From contig JAHZHA010000018.1 of assembly GCA_019420525.1 (NCBI GenBank), positions 1 to 48,244 on the forward strand: 48,244 nt of DNA. The letters are read 5' to 3'. This stretch comes from Bacillota bacterium. Lineage in GTDB: Bacteria > Bacillota > Clostridia > Peptostreptococcales > Anaerovoracaceae. Below are positions 1 to 7,591 of the stretch, in pieces. The position numbers were made by a program, and so were the translations under genes. Numbering within the stretch: position 1 is the first letter of the stretch; every line of letters begins with the position of its first letter. The notes beneath the pieces were generated by a model. That model was given only the letters and a program-made list of their open reading frames with translations, made no database searches and was not told where the DNA came from.

Positions 1-174
1 TAGCACGGCCAGAAGACCATGTCAATATCTTTTTTGAAGTTTTTTCAAACTTTCTCTGCACCGGCGGAAAACCATTGCCGGTCGCCGGGCGCTGCCGGCT
101 TTTCTGCCTGTATTTCTGCAGCCCGTTCCATGTAATCCGGCAGCGCAGTCTAAAGCAGACATCGCAATCAATAT

Positions 175-214
175 ATTCCTCTGTTTTTCTTTTCGAACAT
201 ACAGAGGAATTTTA
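175..214. terminator. hairpin downstream of transaldolase
   Basis: A perfect 10-bp inverted repeat (175-184 and 201-210) is followed on the plus strand by a T-rich run. The run is poorer on the minus strand. It may end a plus-strand gene lying before the window, or act in both directions behind the transaldolase gene. The rest of 1-255 shows no convincing gene. Confidence 0.5.
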
Positions 215-255
215 TTATAGCTTTATAAAAAGAGTTTGTCAACGTCTTTTCCCGA

Positions 256-900
256 TTATTTGACAGCATTCTCCCAGTCTTTTTTAAATTGCTCCAGTCC
301 ATTGTCTGTCAGCGGGTGCAGGAGCATTTTCTTCAGGACACCGAACGGTATCGTGGCGATATCCGCGCCTGCCACCGCACAGTCGAGAACGTGCATCGGA
401 GTCCGGATGCTCGCAGCAATAATCTCGGTATCGATATCATGTATTGCAAAAATCGCCACGATATCTTTGATAACCTGGATTCCTTCATTTCCTATATCAT
501 CGAGACGTCCCACGAACGGGCTTACATAGGATGCGCCTGCGCGAGCAGCCAAAAGCGCCTGTGCTGCCGAGAAGATGAGAGTTACATTTGTTTTGATACC
601 TTCTTTTGACAACACATTAACCGCTTTGAGTCCCTCATCCGTCATCGGTATTTTAATTGTAATATTAGGATGAATCTGCGCCAGATCTCTTCCTTCTGCT
701 ATCATTCCTTCCGCATCATCCGACAGAACTTCAGCGCTCACCGAACCATCGACAATATCGGTAATCTCTTTCACGACCGTTTTAAAATCTCTTCCTTCTT
801 TTGCGATCAAGCTCGGATTTGTAGTAACTCCGGACAAAATCCCCCAGGAAGCGGCTTCTCTGATCTCATCCACATTGGCTGTGTCGATAAAAATCTTCAA
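256..900 (-). CDS. transaldolase, small FSA/TalC type
   Basis: The 214-residue protein matches the short class of transaldolases and fructose-6-phosphate aldolases. These move a dihydroxyacetone unit between sugar phosphates in the cytosolic non-oxidative pentose phosphate pathway. The N-terminus MKIFIDTANVDEI and the segment GVTTNPSLI are typical, and Lys83 in TIKIPMT is the expected Schiff-base lysine. Length is normal for the family. The start is a TTG codon: the family's MK-F-ID start falls exactly there, and AGGAGG lies 8 bases upstream. Sequence alone does not separate true transaldolase from F6P aldolase activity. It lies downstream of gdhA, behind a terminator-like hairpin. Confidence 0.93.
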   Translation of the reverse strand: MKIFIDTANVDEIREAASWGILSGVTTNPSLIAKEGRDFKTVVKEITDIVDGSVSAEVLSDDAEGMIAEGRDLAQIHPNITIKIPMTDEGLKAVNVLSKEGIKTNVTLIFSAAQALLAARAGASYVSPFVGRLDDIGNEGIQVIKDIVAIFAIHDIDTEIIAASIRTPMHVLDCAVAGADIATIPFGVLKKMLLHPLTDNGLEQFKKDWENAVK

Positions 901-943
901 ATCTATTTCCTCCTTCTCTCATTCAGATATAGTATGATATCTC

Positions 944-970
944 AAAAAAGGGCGGACAGCAATGCCGCCC
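944..970 (-). terminator. terminator between gdhA and transaldolase
   Basis: On the minus strand GGGCGG (965-970) and CCGCCC (950-955) form a stem that is followed by TTTTTTG. It lies about 185 bases past the gdhA stop and only 44 bases before the transaldolase start, which leaves little room for a separate promoter. Partial read-through is therefore likely. Confidence 0.6.
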
Positions 971-1155
971 GCCCCGAAATCCGGTCTGTTCACCTTCTTA
1001 TTTTTATCATCCATATCCTTTGATCCTGTCTCAGGAATCCAGCCCCGCAGGGCCTGAACGCCTGCAGCATCCTACAGATAATCTTATCTATATTGAATAT
1101 GCAGATTTTGCATTTGCATACATTGCATACATGCGGAAAAAACCGAATTCTTAAA

Positions 1156-2499
1156 TTAAAGTCCCTGAGCGATCATAGCATCTGCTACTTTTTTGAAACC
1201 TGCCACATTAGCACCGACTACCAGGTCTCCTTCGCATCCGACTTCCTTGGCGGCTTCCGCACAGTTTTTATAGATGTTTCTCATAATGTTATGAAGTTTT
1301 TCATCGGTCTCTTCAAAGGTCCAGGAAAGACGAATGCTGTTCTGGGACATTTCAAGGCCGGATGTAGCTACGCCACCGGCATTTGAGGCCTTGGCCGGAG
1401 CAAAGAGAACACCTGCTTTATGAAAAGCTGCTACTGCTTCCGGTGTAGAAGGCATGTTTGCACCTTCTGCTACAGCCTTTACGCCATTTTTGATAAGAGT
1501 TTCGGCAGATGCGCCGTCCAGTTCATTCTGGGTTGCACAAGGAAGTGCGATGTCGCAAGCGACGTTCCAGATTCCGGTGCTTCCTTCGATATATTTCGCC
1601 GTCGGAACATAATCGAGGTATGTCTTTATTCTAGCTCTCTTCACTTCTTTGATTTCCTGGATCACTTTGTAGTCGATTCCGTTTTCGTCTACGATATAGC
1701 CGTTGGAATCACTCATAGCGATTACGCAGCCGCCCAGCTGAGTCGCTTTCTGGTTCGCATAAATTGCTACGTTTCCGCTGCCCGAAATCACGACTTTCTT
1801 TCCTTCAAAGGAACTTCCGTTTGCCTTGAGCATCTCATCCGCGAAGTAACACAGGCCGTAGCCGGTAGCCTCTGTACGGGCGAGAGAGCCGCCCCATGCG
1901 AGGCCTTTTCCTGTCAAAACACCCGTAAATTCGTTTTTGAGTTTCTTGTACTGTCCGAAGAGATATCCGATTTCACGGCCGCCCACGCCGATATCTCCGG
2001 CAGGAACGTCTGTATCTGCTCCAATATGTCTGGAGAGTTCTGTCATGAAAGCCTGGCAGAAACGCATTACTTCCGCATCGGATTTGCCCTTAGGATCGAA
2101 ATCCGAACCGCCTTTTCCGCCGCCCATAGGAAGACCTGTAAGAGAATTCTTGAAGATCTGTTCAAATCCCAGGAACTTCAGGATAGAAGCATTTACACTC
2201 GGATGGAAGCGGAGACCACCTTTGTAAGGTCCGATAGCGGAATTGAACTGTACGCGGTAACCTCTGTTTATCTGAATATTTCCATTGTCATCTTCCCATA
2301 CTACCTTGAACTGGATGAGTCTTTCAGGTTCAACGATGCGTTCGATAACAGCATTTTTTTCATACTTCGGATCTTTTTCCACCAGCGGCTGTAAAGATTC
2401 GAGAACTTCGAAAACAGCCTGCAGATATTCCGGCTGATAGGAATAACGTTCTGCGAGTCCGTCATAAACGCTTTTAAGATATACATTAGTCAGTGCCAT
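1156..2499 (-). CDS. gdhA: NADP-type glutamate dehydrogenase
   Basis: This 447-residue protein is the hexameric class I glutamate dehydrogenase. It converts 2-oxoglutarate and ammonium to glutamate, or the reverse. The N-terminal substrate domain carries NSAIGPYKGGLRFHPSVN and PMGGGKGGSDFDPKGKSD (Lys129 in GGGKGG). The dinucleotide domain begins near residue 235 with VVISGSGNVA. Length is standard (about 445-450). The start has AAGGAG just upstream. Cofactor preference (NADP against NAD) is inferred from similarity of the whole chain to GdhA and is not proven by a single residue. It is transcribed alone or together with the downstream transaldolase. Confidence 0.95.
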   Translation of the reverse strand: MALTNVYLKSVYDGLAERYSYQPEYLQAVFEVLESLQPLVEKDPKYEKNAVIERIVEPERLIQFKVVWEDDNGNIQINRGYRVQFNSAIGPYKGGLRFHPSVNASILKFLGFEQIFKNSLTGLPMGGGKGGSDFDPKGKSDAEVMRFCQAFMTELSRHIGADTDVPAGDIGVGGREIGYLFGQYKKLKNEFTGVLTGKGLAWGGSLARTEATGYGLCYFADEMLKANGSSFEGKKVVISGSGNVAIYANQKATQLGGCVIAMSDSNGYIVDENGIDYKVIQEIKEVKRARIKTYLDYVPTAKYIEGSTGIWNVACDIALPCATQNELDGASAETLIKNGVKAVAEGANMPSTPEAVAAFHKAGVLFAPAKASNAGGVATSGLEMSQNSIRLSWTFEETDEKLHNIMRNIYKNCAEAAKEVGCEGDLVVGANVAGFKKVADAMIAQGL

Positions 2500-2790
2500 A
2501 TTTTTTATCTCCTTTTCAAATTAATATGTATCTCAGATCCGGCGTTGTCCGCACTGGAAGCGGTCTCCGGTCTCAGCTTATTTTTATTATACTCTCAATT
2601 CCTTTTTTGTGTAGAAGTAAATTCCATTTCGCATACTAAAATACAATTTATGTCCAGTATTCAAAAATTATTTTCGTATTTTGGTTATTTTCGTTATTTC
2701 TTTCTTTGGCGAATTTCATTTCTGCCTTCCTCTAAAATTTAATTCCGAATAGCAGTATGAATTTCTGCCTACAATTAGACAATCCAAACA
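2500..2790. other. gdhA upstream region
   Basis: No gene is visible. A good -10 hexamer TATAAT for gdhA lies on the minus strand at 2586-2591, but the -35 match 17 bases upstream is weak. The rest is AT-rich sequence up to the terminator of the ABC operon. Confidence 0.4.
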
Positions 2791-2828
2791 AAAATGCGCA
2801 GAAATCGTATACAATTTCTGCGCATTTT
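2791..2828. terminator. bidirectional terminator after the ABC operon
   Basis: A perfect 15-bp inverted repeat (2791-2805 and 2814-2828) with an 8-base loop has T runs on both strands. It lies about 50 bases past the ATPase gene stop and ends the minus-strand ABC transporter operon. Confidence 0.85.
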
Positions 2829-2876
2829 TTTCTTTTATAAGCTATTTGAAAAAAGTCTCTTTCTGCCTGTCTTCTT

Positions 2877-3674
2877 CTAAGAGGAAAGTAAAGCTTTGTC
2901 GTTTGCAAATTTCTCTCCGCTGACCTGCTCGAACTTCTGAAGAAGATCTTCCACTGTCAGTTTTTTCTTTTCTTCCTCACCGATATCGAGAATCACTTTT
3001 CCTTCGTTCATCATGATAAGACGATTGCCATAGGCGATGGCGTCGTTCATATTGTGAGTGACCATCATACAAGTCAGATTATTCTCTGCGATGATCTTTT
3101 CCGAAATTTCCAGTACTTTTGCCGCAGTCTTCGGATCGAGAGCCGCGGTATGTTCGTCGAGCAGCAGGAGGTTTGGTTTTTGAATCGTCGCCATCAGAAG
3201 TGTAAGAGCCTGACGCTGGCCTCCGGAAAGTAGACCGACTTTCGAAGACATCCGGTCTTCCAGTCCCAGATCCAGCTGCTTCAGAAGTTCATGAAAATGA
3301 GCTTTCTCTTTTTTCGTGATTCCCCACCGGAGTGTTCTTCTCTTTCCACGACGCATTGCCAGTGCAAGATTTTCCTGAATTTCCATTGTGGCCGCCGTGC
3401 CGGTCATGGGATCCTGGAACACTCTGCCCAGATATTTCGCACGTTTGTGTTCCGGCAGACCCGTCACGTTGATACCATCGATGAGAATGGACCCGGAATC
3501 CACAGGCCAGACCCCCGCAACCGCATTGAGTGTCGTGGATTTTCCGGCGCCGTTTCCACCGATAACCGTCACGAAATCGCCGTCATTGAGAGTAAAGGAT
3601 ACACCGTCCAAAGCAACCTTTTCATTTACCGTGCCTTTATTGAAGGTTTTACAAATATTCTTGATTTCCAACAT
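2877..3674 (-). CDS. ABC transporter ATPase (TrpZ-like)
   Basis: This is the 265-residue ATP-binding subunit of an importer. Walker A is GGNGAGKST (about 39-47), the ABC signature LSGGQ is at 149-153, and Walker B LLLLDE is at 169-174, followed by HTAALDP. The switch histidine is in MMVTHNMNDA. It is the last gene of the operon and starts one base after the permease stop, so translation is probably coupled. The partner subunits, an ABC_sub_bind-type lipoprotein and a LivH-like permease, are those of the tryptophan/tyrosine transporter class (TrpXYZ). The substrate is inferred from that class and not read from the ATPase. Confidence 0.92.
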   Translation of the reverse strand: MLEIKNICKTFNKGTVNEKVALDGVSFTLNDGDFVTVIGGNGAGKSTTLNAVAGVWPVDSGSILIDGINVTGLPEHKRAKYLGRVFQDPMTGTAATMEIQENLALAMRRGKRRTLRWGITKKEKAHFHELLKQLDLGLEDRMSSKVGLLSGGQRQALTLLMATIQKPNLLLLDEHTAALDPKTAAKVLEISEKIIAENNLTCMMVTHNMNDAIAYGNRLIMMNEGKVILDIGEEEKKKLTVEDLLQKFEQVSGEKFANDKALLSS

Positions 3675-3675
3675 C

Positions 3676-4602
3676 CTATTCCCCTCCTTTCTTTGCAGCT
3701 TTCATAAAGGAAGTGCTGTATTTTCCTTTCAGATACGGAACCGCCAGGAATATCGCCACGACGATCGCCGAAAACAGCTTCAGGTTCTGCGAAGACAGAC
3801 CCAGCCACAGCACGAATGTGATGACGAGATAATAGATGACGGCTCCCATGGCTGCGAAAAAGAGTCTCAGCGCAAAATTCATACGCTTTCTGAAGAGCGC
3901 GTTTCCGATCACTTCGCCGATGATAACTGCTGCCAAACCGATAACGATGGCGCCGCGGCCCATGTTTACGTCTGCATTACCGGAATATTGAGCTACAAGA
4001 GCTCCCGAGAGACCCACCAGGCCGTTGCCCAGAGCCAGACCGATGACTTTGGCTTTGTTTGTACTGATTCCCTGAGCTCTGGCCATATCAGGATTGCATC
4101 CCGTGGCACGGATAGTGAATCCCTGTTCCGTACCGAAGAACCAGTACAGGATCGCGATAATGATGACAAGGAAAACCGCTCCCACTGTAATCGCCTGAGG
4201 AATATATCTCAGAGAAACGATCAGATCGTACCGGTCCACGCTGACCGCCTGATTGGCCTTTCCCATGATATTCAAGTTGATCGAATACAGCGCAATCTGG
4301 GTCAGGATTCCGGCAAGTATGTCCGGTATTCCCAGAAGCGTGTGAAGCAGGCCTGTTACAAGTCCGGCCAGCAGACCGGATATAAATGAAACGATAAGTA
4401 CGATGTACGGCGGAAAGCCCGCCAGGATCAGCATGACGGCGACTGCACCTCCGAGTCCCAAAGAACCGTCTACCGTAAGATCCGCAAAATCGAGTATTCT
4501 GAATGTTATATATACTCCGATGGCCATAATGCCCCAGATCAGTCCCTGTGCCACAGAACCCGGCATCGCCCGGAACAGATCCATTATTTCAAGACCAACC
4601 AT
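3676..4602 (-). CDS. ABC transporter permease (TrpY-like)
   Basis: The 308-residue polytopic membrane protein is of the LivH/BPD_transp_2 type. It has alternating hydrophobic segments, an early FADLTVDGSLGLGGAVA segment typical of the family, and the cytoplasmic loop GTEQGFTIRATGCNPDMARA near residues 155-175, where the ATPase docks. It starts behind a GGAGG site that lies just after a terminator-like hairpin. It is the only permease gene here and probably works as a homodimer with the neighbouring ATPase and lipoprotein. Confidence 0.9.
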   Translation of the reverse strand: MVGLEIMDLFRAMPGSVAQGLIWGIMAIGVYITFRILDFADLTVDGSLGLGGAVAVMLILAGFPPYIVLIVSFISGLLAGLVTGLLHTLLGIPDILAGILTQIALYSINLNIMGKANQAVSVDRYDLIVSLRYIPQAITVGAVFLVIIIAILYWFFGTEQGFTIRATGCNPDMARAQGISTNKAKVIGLALGNGLVGLSGALVAQYSGNADVNMGRGAIVIGLAAVIIGEVIGNALFRKRMNFALRLFFAAMGAVIYYLVITFVLWLGLSSQNLKLFSAIVVAIFLAVPYLKGKYSTSFMKAAKKGGE

Positions 4603-4623
4603 ATCTCTTCCTCCGTCGCAAAA

Positions 4624-4655
4624 ACCAGCGACAGGTTAAAAAACCTACCGCTGGT
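4624..4655 (-). terminator. intercistronic hairpin between binding protein and permease
   Basis: The arms ACCAGCG and AGGTT pair with AACCT and CGCTGGT, and the minus strand continues GTTTTTGCG. Such a leaky terminator after the binding-protein gene usually makes that protein more abundant than the membrane subunits. Confidence 0.65.
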
Positions 4656-4696
4656 CAGAATTCGTAATTTTTGCTGTTATGAATTAAAAATGATAA

Positions 4697-5704
4697 TTAT
4701 TCTTCCGTAATCGCTTCATAGCCTTCAGGGATCGTGATATTCAGAGCGTCACAGATCGTTTTGTTGTATTTCTTGGTTACGTTTTCAGCTGTCTTGATTT
4801 CCATAGTACCCGGATCTGTTCCGTTTACGAGAATATCGTAAGCCATGAGACCTGCTTCATAACCGATGTCATAATAGCTGATCGTCAGTGTAGCGATACC
4901 GCAGCCCTTGCATATACCTTCTTCACCTGCAATAATAGGAACCTTTGCAGGCTGTGCTACATTGTTGATGGCTTCTGTATTCTGTGCCATCGTATTGTCT
5001 GTAGGAATGTAGATACAGTCGGATTCGCTGACTGCCTTCGTCGTTACCGCCTGAATTTCATTGGAATCGGCTGCCGCATATTCTGTATATTTGATATTTT
5101 TTTCGTCCAGATATTTTTCAACTTCCTTGATCTGGTATACGGAATTCGGTTCTGCTGAGCAGTACAGGAGACCTATCTGCTTTGCATCCGGTACAAGCTC
5201 TGTAATCATATCCACCTGCTGCTGAAGCGGAGCCAAGTCGGAAGTACCTGTAACATTCGTTCCGGAAACACCCTGCCAGTCTTCCGCATTTAATGCGGTG
5301 GCATAATCCGTAATACTGGTGGCCACGATAGGAATGTCAGCCGTAGCTGCAGACGCAGACTGTAATGCTGTCGTCGCGTTTGCCATGATCAGATCCACAT
5401 TTGCAGAAACAAAGCCCTGGCTGATCGTCGCACAGTTGGCCGGTTCATTCTGAGCATTCTGAAGGTCGAATTCAACTCCGTCTTCACCGAGTTTTTCGAT
5501 AAGAGCCGCCTTGAAACCTTCCGTCGCCTGATCAAGCGCAGGATGTTCCAGCTGCTGAACGATGCCTACATGATAAACATCGCCGCTCTTGTTCTCAGCA
5601 GAAGACGCGCTTCCTCCGGAGGAATCGCCGCCGCAGCCCGAAAGGGCCGCCATCAGCATTGCCATCACCATCAGGATAGCTGTAATTTTTCTTGTGTTTT
5701 TCAT
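4697..5704 (-). CDS. ABC transporter substrate-binding lipoprotein (TrpX-like)
   Basis: The 335-residue protein has a lipoprotein signal peptide: basic MKNTRK, a hydrophobic core and lipobox LSGC with Cys24. A Gly/Ser-rich tether follows. The mature part has the ABC_sub_bind (PF04392) fold, with VYHVGIVQQLEHPALDQ at the start, then ANATTALQSA, and AKQIGLLYCSAEPNS at the hinge. This family is known for tryptophan or tyrosine import in Gram-positive bacteria, but related members bind other amino-acid-like ligands. It is the first gene of its operon, with its own promoter and a roughly 215-base leader. Confidence 0.9.
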   Translation of the reverse strand: MKNTRKITAILMVMAMLMAALSGCGGDSSGGSASSAENKSGDVYHVGIVQQLEHPALDQATEGFKAALIEKLGEDGVEFDLQNAQNEPANCATISQGFVSANVDLIMANATTALQSASAATADIPIVATSITDYATALNAEDWQGVSGTNVTGTSDLAPLQQQVDMITELVPDAKQIGLLYCSAEPNSVYQIKEVEKYLDEKNIKYTEYAAADSNEIQAVTTKAVSESDCIYIPTDNTMAQNTEAINNVAQPAKVPIIAGEEGICKGCGIATLTISYYDIGYEAGLMAYDILVNGTDPGTMEIKTAENVTKKYNKTICDALNITIPEGYEAITEE

Positions 5705-5820
5705 AGCCTTTCACCTTTCCTTAAACGTAATTTCCCAAAACTAAATGTTTCCTTCCGCCGCACCCCAGCAGCACGATTTTCTTTCACTGTTTTACTGTTA
5801 TGCGGTAAAGCAGAGAGACA

Positions 5821-5868
5821 AAAATAAAACGCCTGCTGCTGACCGAAAACGAGCAGGAAACAGGCGTT
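5821..5868 (-). promoter_or_regulatory. leader terminator/attenuator of the TrpX-like operon
   Basis: On the minus strand AACGCCTG (5861-5868) pairs with CAGGCGTT (5828-5835), with an inner CTGCT/AGCAG stem, and TTATTTTT follows. It begins about 53 bases after the predicted transcription start and lies about 120 bases before the gene, so it can only work as a conditional terminator or 5-prime stabiliser. It is too short for a T-box and I recognise no known riboswitch core. Confidence 0.6.
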
Positions 5869-5927
5869 ACAATCTTTTAGTCAGATTAGCGTCCGTTTTG
5901 TCTTCTCTCACATTTAATTTTGTATTT

Positions 5928-5956
5928 ATTATAAAACTCCGATTAATCCGCGTCAA
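5928..5956 (-). promoter_or_regulatory. promoter of the TrpX-like operon
   Basis: The -35 box TTGACG (5951-5956) and -10 box TATAAT (5928-5933) are separated by exactly 17 bases on the minus strand, a near-consensus housekeeping promoter. The predicted start is near 5921. Confidence 0.8.
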
Positions 5957-6017
5957 CAGGTAAATTATTTCTCTCTGCAATTTCCGGAGATTTATAAAGA
6001 AGATTTTGCAAATACTT

Positions 6018-6986
6018 TTACTTTATCTGAGTGTTTTCGGACGGAACCCTAAATTTTTTCGGTCTGCCCTCGGGAAGCTGAGCTAAAATTATAGCAGCAA
6101 ACATCAGCACACAGCCAAATATCTCTCGGGGACTCATAACCTCATCCAGAATCACCCAACCTGCGACGGCTGAAATTACAGACTCCAAACTCATAATCAA
6201 AGAAGCCACCGTAGGATTCAGATCCTTCTGGCCGACGATCTGAAAGGTAAAGGCCACGCCACTTGACAGAATACCGGCGTAACATAAAGGAAGCCACGCC
6301 TCCAGTATCAGATCCAGATTCGGGTCCTCGAAAATCAACATACAGATTCCGGAAAGAATCGCTGCGGTCCAGAACTGAATACAGGACATTTTTACTCCAT
6401 CCACTTTCGGAGAAAAATAAGATATCGCCAGAATGTGAAAAGAGAACGTAACAGCGCACAGAAAAACGATCGCATCTCCCTTTCCAACTGAAAAGCTTCC
6501 ACCGCTCATGCACAGCAGATAAAGCCCTGCCACAGAGATTGCGACGCTGAGCCATAGCTTAATCCCGGCTTTCTTGTGCAGGAACAGGGAAAAGACAGGG
6601 ACGAGAATAATATACATCGCTGTAATAAAACCTGCCTTGCCCACTGTTGTATATTGTATGCCAATCTGTTGGAGATTACTAGAAATGCAGAGTATCGTGC
6701 CGCAGGAAATCCCCCCGATAATAAGAAGTTTCCGATTTGCGTTCCTCTTTTCAGGATCTTCCCTTTCTGGTGCAGACTCCGCATTTTTCCCGGAACCGAT
6801 TTTCTGGATAATCCCGATTACCGGCAGAAGAAAGAGACCGCCTAGCAGCGATCTCGACATGTTGAAAGTAAACGGTCCCATATATTCCGTCCCCACGCTC
6901 TGGGCCACGAAAGCCGTGCCCCAGATAAATGATGCGAGGAACAGAAGAATAGGACCTTTAAAATTGTACGATCCCTGATTATTCAA
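6018..6986 (-). CDS. EamA/DMT-family transporter
   Basis: The 322-residue membrane protein has about ten hydrophobic helices in two EamA repeats. The first starts with LFLASFIWGTAFVAQSVG, and the second half includes LSSGVAFTFQIVGQKDLNPT with SLESVISAVAGWVILDE, which is characteristic. Members export amino acids or other metabolites. The substrate cannot be told from sequence. A short charged loop (about 66-85) separates helices 2 and 3. It overlaps the preceding lipoprotein gene by 8 bases, which suggests co-translation. Confidence 0.88.
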   Translation of the reverse strand: MNNQGSYNFKGPILLFLASFIWGTAFVAQSVGTEYMGPFTFNMSRSLLGGLFLLPVIGIIQKIGSGKNAESAPEREDPEKRNANRKLLIIGGISCGTILCISSNLQQIGIQYTTVGKAGFITAMYIILVPVFSLFLHKKAGIKLWLSVAISVAGLYLLCMSGGSFSVGKGDAIVFLCAVTFSFHILAISYFSPKVDGVKMSCIQFWTAAILSGICMLIFEDPNLDLILEAWLPLCYAGILSSGVAFTFQIVGQKDLNPTVASLIMSLESVISAVAGWVILDEVMSPREIFGCVLMFAAIILAQLPEGRPKKFRVPSENTQIK

Positions 6987-7551
6987 CGTCCACTACCCTT
7001 TCCTGGCCGTTTTCTCTGTATGTATATACAGTAAATCCGTTATATGTAAGCTGACCGTCTTCACCGTCTCCCATGCAGCTCGGTGAATACTGAGAAGAAG
7101 ATGGTGCTCCGATCGCCGCAATCAGAGCAGATGCGCTCTTGCCGATATAGGACTGTGCGGTTGCTTTGGAAGGAGCGCTCGGTGTGCCGGAACCGGAACC
7201 CGAACTTCCGGAGTTCGAACCGCTTCCAGAACTTCCCGAATTCCCCGTATTAGAAGAACTGCCGGAGCTGCTTCCGGATCCCGTAGAAGGTTTCTGCACC
7301 GACTGAGATGGTTTGTCCGCATTTCCTGAAGAAGTTATCGAGGAAGAATCCTCCTTTTCCGCCGCTTCTTCTTCCGTATCCGCTTCAGGATCTGCACTCA
7401 GTTCACTGTCAGGAGTTTCCGCACTGAGTTCTTCCTGAACTGTCGTCATATCCGCCGAAGCAGACGTTTCCCCTTCATCACTTCCACAGCCTGCAAAGGT
7501 AAATATCATGGCTGCCGTCATTACAAGTGCGAGAATTTTTGACTTTTTCAT
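6979..7551 (-). CDS. lipoprotein with Ser/Gly linker and small C-terminal domain
   Basis: This 190-residue protein of unknown function starts with a lipoprotein signal (lipobox FAGC, Cys22). An acidic stretch and a long Ser/Gly/Asn-rich linker (about 75-130) follow. A compact C-terminal domain begins near SYIGKSASALIAAIGAPSSS and ends RENGQERVVDVE. That end resembles the small SmpA/BLIP-like fold in its GKS-A-L-IG-P pattern, a guess from pattern only. It is probably anchored on the outer face of the membrane with the domain held in the cell wall. It sits 40 bases after the DHHW gene and overlaps the EamA gene. Confidence 0.75.
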   Translation of the reverse strand: MKKSKILALVMTAAMIFTFAGCGSDEGETSASADMTTVQEELSAETPDSELSADPEADTEEEAAEKEDSSSITSSGNADKPSQSVQKPSTGSGSSSGSSSNTGNSGSSGSGSNSGSSGSGSGTPSAPSKATAQSYIGKSASALIAAIGAPSSSQYSPSCMGDGEDGQLTYNGFTVYTYRENGQERVVDVE

Positions 7552-7591
7552 GTTTTTCCTCCAATCGTTTTTGTTTCAATTACTTAATATT

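Noticed and set aside
908..1006. 31-codon ORF starting MDDKNKK on the minus strand before the transaldolase
   Set aside because: It has a weak ribosome site, but a terminator-type hairpin lies inside it and its composition is not clearly coding.
3388..4389. Long plus-strand open frame of 333 codons
   Set aside because: It is antisense to the ABC ATPase and permease genes, both of which have clear family motifs.
5821..5960. T-box or preQ1 riboswitch in the TrpX-like leader
   Set aside because: There is no GGTGGNACCGC core and no known preQ1 motif, and the leader before the hairpin is too short for a T-box.
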